From positions 60,933-124,932 of the forward strand of contig NZ_JAGJEI010000014.1 of assembly GCF_018100985.1 (NCBI RefSeq): 64,000 nt of DNA, read 5' to 3'. This DNA is from Pseudoalteromonas sp. MMG007 (GTDB lineage Bacteria; Pseudomonadota; Gammaproteobacteria; Enterobacterales; Alteromonadaceae). Position numbers and translations under genes: made by a program. The notes beneath the pieces were generated by a model, which saw nothing but the letters and a program-made list of their open reading frames with translations, searched no databases and had not been told where the DNA came from. Below, one piece after another: positions 1 through 8,162 of the stretch; the stretch's first letter is position 1, and the number at the start of each line of letters is the position of its first letter.

Positions 1-92
1 ACAGCTAGTGATAACGCGGCTAGTGTGAATGAAGAACGGAACATTTATAAATCTCAGTCGTTGTTATTATTGGTAATATTAAATATACCTAA

Positions 93-1480
93 TTATAAAG
101 CACGGTGTGATTTAGTTTGTGAAGCTATGTAAAAAGGGAGCCGAAGCTCCAATGCCAGCCAGTTAAGCTGACTGGTGTTTTTTTTGGTGAGATATTTACT
201 TGGTTTGGGTTTGACCCTCCGAGGGGATAGCCTATCTTCCCGCCTTGTCGGAAGCTCGTAATAAGTTAGCTGATTGATGAGATTTTCATACAGCACGGGG
301 AGCTTTCCAGGACTTGTAAATCCTGTTGTAAGTAGAAATGCCACAACCGCGCTTGAACACCCGCTGAAGCTTAGTTGATTTGGCCAGATACCTTTGCGTA
401 TAGCCGCTTCAGTCATAGCCACTCTTATCAAGTTATAAGCAAGCAATAACCCCCATAACTCTTGCTCAACCATGTCTGGGCGTTTGCTTCTAAGCGTGTA
501 TTCACTGTTCAGTAGCGTTTGTTTCATTTCACGATATCCTAACTCAATTTCCCAGCAGTGACTGTATAAGTCTACAATTTCGTCACTGGAGTAACGCATT
601 GCATCGGTAAGCGATGTAAGAATCCGACACTCTTCCCTTTAACTTTTTTCGTAATTAGCCGTGCCTCAATCTCGTCCGGCAGCTCGGGGAAATTCTTTCT
701 CGCTTTTAGTGTGGTTCTCAGCCTTACCTGTTTATCTACACGGCTATAACTTTTTAATACATCAAACTGGAGTCCTTTTCTTGCCGGTATCATCCAGTGC
801 CTTTCTTCTTCCGCTTTTTACCATAGATGCAGCAAGCCTAATGAGTAAAAACCACGGTCAAACAAGGTCAGTGTGTGATCTGGCGTGTCTTCAATTAACT
901 GCTCAGCTAGCACCATCTCGTTGGATTTGTAATTATCAAACGCACTATTGGTAAGTTGATGGCTTGTCTGTTCCATTTGACACACCATGCGGATCTGAGG
1001 AAATGCAGTATCACCATGTTGAGTACTGCCAGAGCCATACTTTTTATGGTTTTCGGGGTATCAGCCATTCGCCAAATGACACCATCTACACCCAGCAAAT
1101 TCAGACCGCTCCATGTTTCGAATTTATTTTGCTGATACCAATGTTGAGCCGCCTTTTTAAGGGATTGCTTCACGGCCTCGTTCCTAAGCGCTGTCGCGCC
1201 TGAATCATCGCACTTGGCGCTATTAGCGGCGCTTTACCGGGAAGCGAATTATCCATTTTAGTACAATATTCCATGCAGATTATTGCCGAAAAAGGCTCAT
1301 TCCCATGACGCACCACATCACCGATTCAAGCGGTAAGCGACGTTTTCTGACGGTTGCGACTCCCGCTTCAACAAAAGCCTCATCAATAATAGATAGATCC
1401 AGAAGTGATAAGAGATTTTCAAGCGAATGAAATTGGGTACTGGCATTAAATGCGGTATCTAAAGCTGTTTTAATATTCAT
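93..1480 (-). pseudogene. IS4-family transposase, broken by several frameshifts
   Basis: The gene reads from the ATG at 1480 leftwards but is spread over separate frames: an N-terminal piece at 1280-1480, a middle piece at 907-1173, one at 572-793 and a C-terminal piece at 93-599. The N-terminal piece has the helical start and the RKRRLPLESVMWCVMGMSLF segment typical of IS4 transposases. The C-terminal piece has YSHCWEIELGYREMK, the Y-x2-R-x3-E-x6-K signature of the family with Cys in place of Arg. A junction near 600-625 clearly joins two frames of one protein. The open frame runs past the left inverted repeat to a stop at 93, so the tail is host sequence. No single frame could make a full enzyme. 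Confidence 0.8.
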
Positions 1481-1590
1481 AAAAAATCCGATGGCAAATG
1501 CTCATCGGATTCTTACATCTATAAAAGATCGGTCAACCGTTCATTAAAATATTTCTTAACTGAACGGCATTAGCCGAAGCTCCCTTTATT
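131..1590 (-). mobile_element. Decayed IS4-family insertion sequence
   Basis: The ends at about 131-170 and 1548-1590 form imperfect terminal inverted repeats: read inwards, both carry AAAGGGAGC, then AATGCC, then CAGTTAAG at matching spacing. The span of about 1.46 kb is normal for an IS4-family element. Between the ends lies a transposase gene in several frames. I see no clear target-site duplication outside the ends, which fits an old insertion. It is probably immobile by itself. Confidence 0.75.
1480..1511 (-). terminator. Terminator-like hairpin just ahead of the transposase start
   Basis: On the minus strand AATCCGATG and CATCGGATT pair across a loop of about 9 nt (1485-1511) and are followed by six T residues, then directly by the transposase ATG. 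Several insertion sequences keep such a hairpin to block transcription entering from outside. Its role here is inferred. Confidence 0.5.
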
Positions 1591-1768
1591 TAATTCGTAG
1601 ACGTTTTTAAGCTTACTTTTGCTTTCAACGACGCAAGAGTTAGAGCGCAAGCATTACAAAATAGTTACACCATAATCCAGCAAATAAACAACAATTAAAC
1701 ATCTTATATACTTCCTTTCCTAAAGGGGGTACCATCCTTCACTCATTTTTAACAAGGAAAAATAAAAA

Positions 1769-3559
1769 GTGAAGAAAATTAGCGTTACAATCCTAAAAGT
1801 AGCAACTTTATTGCTTTCATTTCAAGCGATAGCTAGTAATGACCATTTAGCGCCAAAAAACTCCTCCAATGTTAGGAACTCAACAATACAAGGTTCGTTA
1901 GATAAACAAGGCTACGAAGTTAGGGTAATTGAGTATATAAGTACGGATGGAAGAGCAATAAAAAAGAAACTTTTTTTTATTGATTCAGCCTTAGGAGCGC
2001 AAAATGCATATAATAATGCAAGCCTCTCTTTTGAAGCTTACCAAGAAACAGCAAATGACTATAACTCTCCATTAAGTTTCAGCCAGCGAAATAGCACTCC
2101 ATTGAACTCTGTCAGTTATGCTGACGATTTATCATCCGGCATGTTGACCATAATAGATGCTGAAGCGGATGCAATATCCTCTCAATCTCAAGCCGATGCA
2201 TATATTGCGAAGTGGGGCTTGGAAGTTAGTGACGATTCAGATAACAACTCCATAAACAGCGGATATGGTAATTCATGCCCTAGAAAATACAAATGCCGCT
2301 CAAAGCAATATCAAAAAAGTATAAACAAAGATATTAATAAAAAATTTGAATTGTATAGAGGTACTTACGGCTCAGTGGGAATGGATATTATCGGCTCAGT
2401 CAAAGCCGATACTACAGCAAAAGTTGAATACCGCTACAAAAAAAAGTGGGGAATTAAATATAAAGTGCGTATAGATTTTTTAGATGCAAAACTAAACTAT
2501 CGTTTTGAGGGCACTTTAGGATTACACGGTAAAGCAGAGCACACACTGAAAGGAAAGGAGTTTGAGCTTTTTCAGGCCAAAGTATACGACAGTTATTTCA
2601 TGGTCGGGTTTATTCCTGTGCAAGTCGATGTAAAAACTTATGTACGTGCAGGCACAGGAGATCTAAAACTTTCAGCACAAGGTGAAATAGGAATGGTTAA
2701 GCCATTCTTAAGTGAAGGCACATTTAGCTATGTATGTGATAAGAAAAAATGTATAAAACAAAGTGAATCATTCAATAACTCAGATCAAGCTTTAAATAGC
2801 ACTAACTTGGCTTACCAAGTTATCGCAAAAGCTGAAATTGAACCCTACATCAACGCAGCTGTTCGTGGTCGTCTTTATTGGGGATCAGTCTATGCAGAGG
2901 TTGGCTTACAGCCTTCTTTACCATTAAAGCTATTTGGCTACGTTGGAAATAAATGTGGTGATGGTGATGGGGACTCTAAAAATGAGCGCGTAACAGCTGG
3001 ATTACTAAGTGCCGATATCCGTGCGGGAATAACTTGGAAAACAAAATTCTTACAGCACAAGTCAGACCGTAATTATAAGCAGTTTTATCGCAGCAACTTA
3101 GGCTACAAGGATTTACTAAATCCGAGTACTGCATTATCTCCATTAATCAAAGCAACAATTAGTGGCAACACAGTTACATTAAAAACTTCATTGCGAAATT
3201 GTATAGCAAACGAACTCAATTCAAAGCATCAAGATTTTACTATTTATTGGGGTAATGAAGGCACGAAAAACATATCAAATATTAGCAATACCAATACTTC
3301 TACAAAAACGCTAAGCCAAGGCTATCATAATATTAAAGTAAGGCATAAAAGTGGAGCATACACACAAAAAGAGATTCATATTACTTCAAGTGGTGGTGGT
3401 AGACTTGACCCACCGGTAGTATGTCATGTTCCATTACCAATAGCTCTTCCACCTGGTATTAAAGGAGCAATTGCATGTCCAATAGGTGGTAGGGCACCAG
3501 CTGGTTATATATGTTTACCTGATCCTCCAAAGTGCGATGAGGGTTTACCAACATTTTAA
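1769..3559 (+). CDS. Orphan secreted protein of unknown function
   Basis: I do not recognise a family. The start is GTG at 1769 with AAGGAAAA 8 nt upstream. Residues 1-22 form a Sec signal peptide (MKKISVTILKVATLLLSFQAIA), so the protein is exported. An Asn/Ser-rich stretch to about residue 170 is followed by a basic Cys-containing segment (SCPRKYKCRSKQYQ). Residues about 195-430 consist of alternating hydrophobic strands reminiscent of a beta sandwich or barrel. A short Ig-like strand pattern follows, then a C-terminal tail rich in Pro, Gly and Cys. Cysteines come in pairs (SCPRKYKC, CDKKKC), suggesting disulfides in the periplasm or outside the cell. It stands alone between an IS remnant and a non-coding stretch and is AT-rich, consistent with accessory DNA. 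Confidence 0.75.
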   Translation: MKKISVTILKVATLLLSFQAIASNDHLAPKNSSNVRNSTIQGSLDKQGYEVRVIEYISTDGRAIKKKLFFIDSALGAQNAYNNASLSFEAYQETANDYNSPLSFSQRNSTPLNSVSYADDLSSGMLTIIDAEADAISSQSQADAYIAKWGLEVSDDSDNNSINSGYGNSCPRKYKCRSKQYQKSINKDINKKFELYRGTYGSVGMDIIGSVKADTTAKVEYRYKKKWGIKYKVRIDFLDAKLNYRFEGTLGLHGKAEHTLKGKEFELFQAKVYDSYFMVGFIPVQVDVKTYVRAGTGDLKLSAQGEIGMVKPFLSEGTFSYVCDKKKCIKQSESFNNSDQALNSTNLAYQVIAKAEIEPYINAAVRGRLYWGSVYAEVGLQPSLPLKLFGYVGNKCGDGDGDSKNERVTAGLLSADIRAGITWKTKFLQHKSDRNYKQFYRSNLGYKDLLNPSTALSPLIKATISGNTVTLKTSLRNCIANELNSKHQDFTIYWGNEGTKNISNISNTNTSTKTLSQGYHNIKVRHKSGAYTQKEIHITSSGGGRLDPPVVCHVPLPIALPPGIKGAIACPIGGRAPAGYICLPDPPKCDEGLPTF

Positions 3560-3967
3560 GCTAAACCTCTTCAAGAGATTGCTTTGGCAATCTCTTGAAC
3601 TAATAATTACTATTTTAGACTAGTAGTAATTTGTATATTTCAGTTAAATTGAAGTATTAAACAAACTGTTTTATTATCAAACGCCCAAACTACGGTACAA
3701 TGTTGTTCGCTTTATTCGTCATTACCTTATAGCCTAACTTCAAAATGATAGTGGTATTTTGATTATATAGCTCTGTAACTTTCAAAAATAAGAGTTCATG
3801 TAACGCCATAGTGAAATGATTTCAATATTGCACTTAGGTTTTTATAAATGCAAAAATTTATAAAATTAATTCGCTTCATATTTTAACAGATACTTAGCTT
3901 TGCTAATTCTATTTTTATATTACTGTTCTTATCCGTATAAAAAATAATAATTCTAAACAAGAAACTT
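3560..3967. other. Intergenic stretch with one hairpin
   Basis: The only structure I see is a perfect inverted repeat at 3572-3597 (CAAGAGATTGC / GCAATCTCTTG, 4-nt loop) 12 nt after the stop of the preceding gene. It has no T run after it, so it may be a processing or weak termination site. The remaining AT-rich sequence shows no credible gene on either strand. Confidence 0.5.
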
Positions 3968-4436
3968 ATGAATAACGGCGTAATCAATATATTAACGATG
4001 GCTAAAGTTATAAACAGCCGTCGCCCCTGTATTTTTAATTACTGGTATTGCAGCCACTCTCGGGGTTTTATCTAATCGATTAGCACGCATAACAGACCGA
4101 GCTCGCCAGCTTGAACGAAAACTAAAAATCAGTATCGATGAAGACTTTAACAAGACACTTGCCACGGAATTACGTGCACTATTAAAGCGCTCCCGATGTA
4201 TCCATATTGCTTTTAGTTTAAGTGTATTAAGCGCATTACTTGTATGTGCTGTGGTTATGTTCTTATTTTTATCACATATCCAATCTATAAACTTAAGCGT
4301 GACCATTGCTTGTTGTTTTGTAGCTGCCATGGCGTTACTCATTTGTGCATTTATTTCACTACTTGGAGAAGTGTTTTTGGCTACCAGAAGTATGCGCCGA
4401 GGAATGATATTTGCAGATATTGATATAAATGATTAA
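3968..4436 (+). pseudogene. DUF2721 membrane protein gene with a single-base frameshift
   Basis: The second part, read from 4014, gives TAVAPVFLITGIAATLGVLS, NRLARITDRARQLERK and two further hydrophobic helices, which is the DUF2721 pattern (a hydrophobic start, an N-R-L-x-R-x-x-D-R segment, then two membrane helices). That frame has a stop at 4011 and no ATG or GTG before 4245. The likely start, ATG at 3968, is in another frame and reads MNNGVINILTMAKVI before diverging. Removing one A from the AAA at 4012-4014 joins the two frames exactly as VI-TAVAPVF. The gene is therefore a recent frameshift mutant or holds a sequencing error. It would encode about 155 residues. Confidence 0.7.
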
Positions 4437-4445
4437 TTTTTTCAT

Positions 4446-4485
4446 AAAAAACCCCGAGTAACTAATGTTACTCGGGGTTTTTATT
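4446..4485. terminator. Bidirectional intrinsic terminator
   Basis: AAAAACCCCGAGTAAC and GTTACTCGGGGTTTTT pair across a 4-nt loop, with A and T runs on both flanks. It lies between the convergent DUF2721 gene and the chaperone-protease operon and can serve both. Confidence 0.9.
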
Positions 4486-4510
4486 AAATAAGCTTATTTA
4501 ATAAAATAAC

Positions 4511-5044
4511 TTATTGCGCAGTATAAATCGTCTCTAGTACTTCAATTCTAGCTTCTTTAGCATAACCTGAAGCATTTAACTGCCCTGCTGCAACTAAAAT
4601 ATCTTGTTCATCATTCACTGCTAAAACGGCAATCTTAGTACCAGGAAATACAGACACCACTTTTAATCCAGCTGCTGCAGCAATATCGCTAGCAGTAATA
4701 CCATCTTTTAAAAGTACCGTAATATTACCTGATAAAGAACTTAAGCTATTGGTTAAAACGTTGCGAACTAAAGTTCCTTTAGTTACTAAATCAGATGTGC
4801 TTGCAGCATTTACAACTGCCATATCGCCTTTTTTCATAACTACATGCTCATCGGCAGCAACACTTGAAGGCACTAGGCGCAAATTTCTCTCTACCTTATA
4901 AGAACCAAAGTCAGCTTTAGTATATTTAACACTAGACACTTGTTTTTTTGGTAATTGAAGCCTTTCATCAAAGCTTGTGTTTGCGGTAGCGCTTAAAGAA
5001 ATACACGCAGCGGTACTTAATACAATTAATTTATTTATTTTCAT
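4511..5044 (-). CDS. Exported small protein, probable chaperone or inhibitor of the adjacent S8 protease
   Basis: 177 residues with a clear Sec signal peptide (cut after about residue 21, LSATA). After a linker, residues about 105-175 (ITVLLKDGITASDIAAAAGL, then VVSVFPGTKIAVLAV and ARIEVLE) follow the beta-alpha-beta pattern of I9-type subtilase propeptides. It starts 11 nt after the stop of the kexin-like protease gene and has its own AAGGA ribosome site, so the two are co-transcribed. The Aeromonas serine protease ASP is likewise followed by ORF2, an external chaperone of similar size that folds the protease and masks its active site. The function here is inferred from that arrangement and the propeptide-like pattern; sequence similarity to ORF2 itself was not tested. 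Confidence 0.6.
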   Translation of the reverse strand: MKINKLIVLSTAACISLSATANTSFDERLQLPKKQVSSVKYTKADFGSYKVERNLRLVPSSVAADEHVVMKKGDMAVVNAASTSDLVTKGTLVRNVLTNSLSSLSGNITVLLKDGITASDIAAAAGLKVVSVFPGTKIAVLAVNDEQDILVAAGQLNASGYAKEARIEVLETIYTAQ

Positions 5045-5055
5045 TTTGATAATCC

Positions 5056-7395
5056 TTACTCTTGACCTGCGTGACCGAATGCGCGTAAAGACACACCCTC
5101 TAAAATACTCGCTGAGCTATTGTTAGTAATACCCGTTATTACACCACCAAAAATATTATCCGGAGCATCACTAAATGCATAACTATTTGCACTTGTATCA
5201 AGTAAACGAACTGTCCAAGTACCCTTAGTCGACTCACCATAAAACGCATTTGAAAGCATTACAGCATCTTTTAAAATATACCCACTACTGAACCCAGTTG
5301 AAGTATTGTATGCTGGGTATAGCATCGCTTGCTTAGAAGACAGTAATACACTGCGTGTACCCGCTGGTGATGTAACTTCAATAGCTAAATCTGTACCGGC
5401 TGAAGTTTGTGTACCATCGCTTAAACCTAAGCCCATTTCTGCATTACTTACATCAAACTTAAACTGCATTGCTTCAATGCTTAGCTCTTCAGCCACTTCA
5501 ATTTCTTGTATAAGGCCCATCGCATTGTTATCTGGAATTTCTAGCATAAGCGCATCTTCAGCAACTGCTGAACCAACACCACTCCATTGAGTAATAACTT
5601 GCTCACCTAAAGCAACATCGTAAGATTTAGCCATAGAAACCGCAGCTCCAGCATCTGCACGACCAAAACCATACAAATTGTTGAAGTTATAACCTGCAGC
5701 ATTTTCAACCCAACCATCATGAGCAACAAACTCGCCTTCACCAATTGCTAATTTAACAGCAGTATTATCTGCATCAATTAAAGTACTTGTTGATGCTAGG
5801 ATATGTCGAACATCACGCCATGTTAAATCAGGATTAGCCGAAAGAATCAACGATACTACACCCGATGCATTTGGCGCAGCAGATGATGTACCATTAAATG
5901 TTGAAGTATAGTTACAGCTCGCATTGTCTGCATGGCCTGGGTAGTTAAATGGATACTGACTTGCAGCAAACTCTTCACCGTAAGCTGCAGCCCAAGCTGT
6001 AATAGAGCCACCATTGAAACCTGAATAGCCATTAATACACGTCATTTGATCTGTAGTTACCATTGCAGGAGCAAAACGACCATATTCACCCGCTGGAGCC
6101 GATACCATTACGTTAGCACCCGCTGTAGAATAGCTAGTATGCTTCCCGTTCGCATTTACTGCAGCAACACTCAAGTAATAAGGATGCCCTTGGCTTGGCT
6201 CAAATGCGCCATTGTAACAAGTTAAACCTAAGTCATTTGCACCATTATCAGTACAAAACGAGCCCTCTCTGTCGCCATCAACAAATGAGTTACCGCTAGA
6301 TTTCATATTTAGCGCACCTTTACCATCACGAAGGTTCAGGTTAGGGTAGGATTCAATTGCTTCATCTAGTTCTGAATAGCCAAAGAATGCAGGGAACGTA
6401 ATACCGTAACTACGGTTAAACGCTGAAATACTTTCAGACGTACTAATACCACTACCAGGGAAGCCATGTGCAAGTAAATCAGTTTGTGGTACTTTTTCTC
6501 CACCAAGGTAGTTCATACCGATTAAGCCTGCATCAGGTGCCACACCACGGCCGCCTTTGCCATTCCAACCTTTTGCTGCAATTAAGCCGGCAACACTTGT
6601 TCCATGGTCACCGTTATTTGATGTACTTGTAGGATCTGTACGATCCAGAGCTTCAGCGTTAAGGTTTAAAGAACGATTTGGTAATACGTTATCTACTAAA
6701 TCTTCATGGCGAATTTCCATACCTGAGTCAACAACAACAGCAGTTACACCAACACCTGTAACGCCTTGAGCATAAGCGGCTGTTACATTCATATCTTCAC
6801 CAGCAACCAAACCTGTAGCTTCTGCATTCGCAAAACTAGCATCAACACTTGCTTGCGCCTCTTCTTCGGTATCGCCGAATAGATTTACATATAAATTGGC
6901 TAAGCCCTGCTTCATTTCATCGCTTAATGAGTATGCTTTCTGGCCTGTATTATTTAAGTGCCATTGTTGATTTGCTAATGGGTCACCAACAACTCCTGAA
7001 ATATTTATTTGCGCAGAAGCCGTTTTACCATTTGCGTTTACAGTGTAATCAATAACTACATCACCATCCGTCATTGGAACATAAGTAAATGATGTTCCCT
7101 GTACAGTTAAAGTACCGTGACTAAATGTGAATACGCCATCTTCTGCAACCACTTCTTCACCATTTTCAGTGAAGCTAAATGTAAGTGCATCGCCATCGTT
7201 ATCGCTGGCTTTAAATTCAGCAGTAACAGGGAGCCATTGTTTTAAATCTACAATAGCTACATCACTCGCTTTAGGCGCTACATCAGTAACTAATGGTACG
7301 CTACTTTTATTATCGTCATCACTACTTCCACAACCAGAAAGTGATACCACTATTGCAGCAGACAATGCTGACATTTTAAAAATATTATGTTTCAT
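5056..7395 (-). CDS. Kexin-like S8 serine protease with P-domain, lipoprotein
   Basis: 779 residues. Residues 1-22 end in the lipobox LSGC (Cys22), followed by SSDDDNK, so the protein should be a lipid-anchored exported enzyme. Residues about 45-135 form an Ig/cadherin-like module (DNDGDALTF). The peptidase S8 domain spans about 195-590 with the full triad: Asp223 in VVVDSGMEI, His264 in GDHGTSVAG and Ser504 in NGTSSAAP, with oxyanion Asn369 in SSGNS. Residues about 650-775 form a proprotein-convertase P-domain (TSPAGTRSVLLS, GESTKGTWTVRLLD). There is no I9 propeptide between signal and catalytic domain; the separate gene just downstream may supply that role. It is the first gene of the pair, with GAGAG before the ATG. 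Confidence 0.9.
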   Translation of the reverse strand: MKHNIFKMSALSAAIVVSLSGCGSSDDDNKSSVPLVTDVAPKASDVAIVDLKQWLPVTAEFKASDNDGDALTFSFTENGEEVVAEDGVFTFSHGTLTVQGTSFTYVPMTDGDVVIDYTVNANGKTASAQINISGVVGDPLANQQWHLNNTGQKAYSLSDEMKQGLANLYVNLFGDTEEEAQASVDASFANAEATGLVAGEDMNVTAAYAQGVTGVGVTAVVVDSGMEIRHEDLVDNVLPNRSLNLNAEALDRTDPTSTSNNGDHGTSVAGLIAAKGWNGKGGRGVAPDAGLIGMNYLGGEKVPQTDLLAHGFPGSGISTSESISAFNRSYGITFPAFFGYSELDEAIESYPNLNLRDGKGALNMKSSGNSFVDGDREGSFCTDNGANDLGLTCYNGAFEPSQGHPYYLSVAAVNANGKHTSYSTAGANVMVSAPAGEYGRFAPAMVTTDQMTCINGYSGFNGGSITAWAAAYGEEFAASQYPFNYPGHADNASCNYTSTFNGTSSAAPNASGVVSLILSANPDLTWRDVRHILASTSTLIDADNTAVKLAIGEGEFVAHDGWVENAAGYNFNNLYGFGRADAGAAVSMAKSYDVALGEQVITQWSGVGSAVAEDALMLEIPDNNAMGLIQEIEVAEELSIEAMQFKFDVSNAEMGLGLSDGTQTSAGTDLAIEVTSPAGTRSVLLSSKQAMLYPAYNTSTGFSSGYILKDAVMLSNAFYGESTKGTWTVRLLDTSANSYAFSDAPDNIFGGVITGITNNSSASILEGVSLRAFGHAGQE

Positions 7396-7620
7396 AAACT
7401 CTCTTTGTTAATTATTTTTATGATGGGAAGACGTTACACAACACTAATCAAAATAACAACGATGTATTTACAGTCATTAACAATAAAAACAATAGATGTA
7501 ACGGTATGGTAATCATTGTATGCTTAGTTAAAGAAACACTTATTAAGTACATATATTAACTTGAGCTTTCAAAGAAGCTAATATAGAACAGGATTAACAG
7601 TTACTTTAAAAGGGGCAAAC

Positions 7621-8073
7621 ATGAAATTAAATAAATTATTAGCAACAATAGCATTAGCTACATGCGCACTTAGTGTATCAGCAAACTCTGCCTTTAAAGA
7701 GCCAAGTGATGCTATTGAATACCGTCAAGCTGCGTTCTCAATGATTTCAGTACAAATTGGTAACATGGGCGCTATGCTAAAAGGCAAAGTGCCGTTTGAT
7801 GCAGAGCAGTTTAAAATGCGTGCTAATAACGCAGCCGCTCTTTCTAAAATGCCTTGGGAGGCGTTTTACGAAGGCACAGATAAAGGCGATACAGCAGCAC
7901 TTGCCGCAGTTTGGTCTGAAAACGCAGCCTTTGTTGAAAAAGCTAATGTCTTTGCTGCAAATGCAGATAAGCTAGCTGCAGCAGCGCAAACAGGCGACAA
8001 AGCCGTAATTGGTAAAGCTTTTGGCGCATGGGCTAAAGGCTGTAAAGATTGTCATAAACAATTTAAAGATTAA
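7621..8073 (+). CDS. Cytochrome c' family protein (c556-like)
   Basis: 150 residues with a signal peptide cut after about residue 22 (LSVSA), so it is periplasmic. The haem site CKDCH lies near the C-terminus, as in cytochromes c' and c556, and the rest is a predicted four-helix bundle beginning with the typical EYRQAAFSMI helix. This family carries one haem and has been linked to gas binding or electron transfer; the physiological role here is open. AAAGGGG precedes the ATG, and the gene is monocistronic, ending in a strong bidirectional terminator. Confidence 0.9.
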   Translation: MKLNKLLATIALATCALSVSANSAFKEPSDAIEYRQAAFSMISVQIGNMGAMLKGKVPFDAEQFKMRANNAAALSKMPWEAFYEGTDKGDTAALAAVWSENAAFVEKANVFAANADKLAAAAQTGDKAVIGKAFGAWAKGCKDCHKQFKD

Positions 8074-8110
8074 TTTTACTGCAGTATTTAAGCTGCATGA
8101 AAAAGATAAT

Positions 8111-8149
8111 AAAAAAGCCCTGAACGGTTAACCATTCAGGGCTTTTTTT
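8111..8149. terminator. Bidirectional intrinsic terminator
   Basis: AAAAAAGCCCTGAA pairs with TTCAGGGCTTTTTT around CGGTTAACCA. It separates the convergent cytochrome c' gene and RND operon. Confidence 0.9.
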
Positions 8150-8162
8150 ACTTTAATGTCTA

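Noticed and set aside
3992..4342. 116-codon open frame opposite the DUF2721 gene
   Set aside because: It is the antisense of a frame with a clear DUF2721 pattern and has a low-complexity composition.
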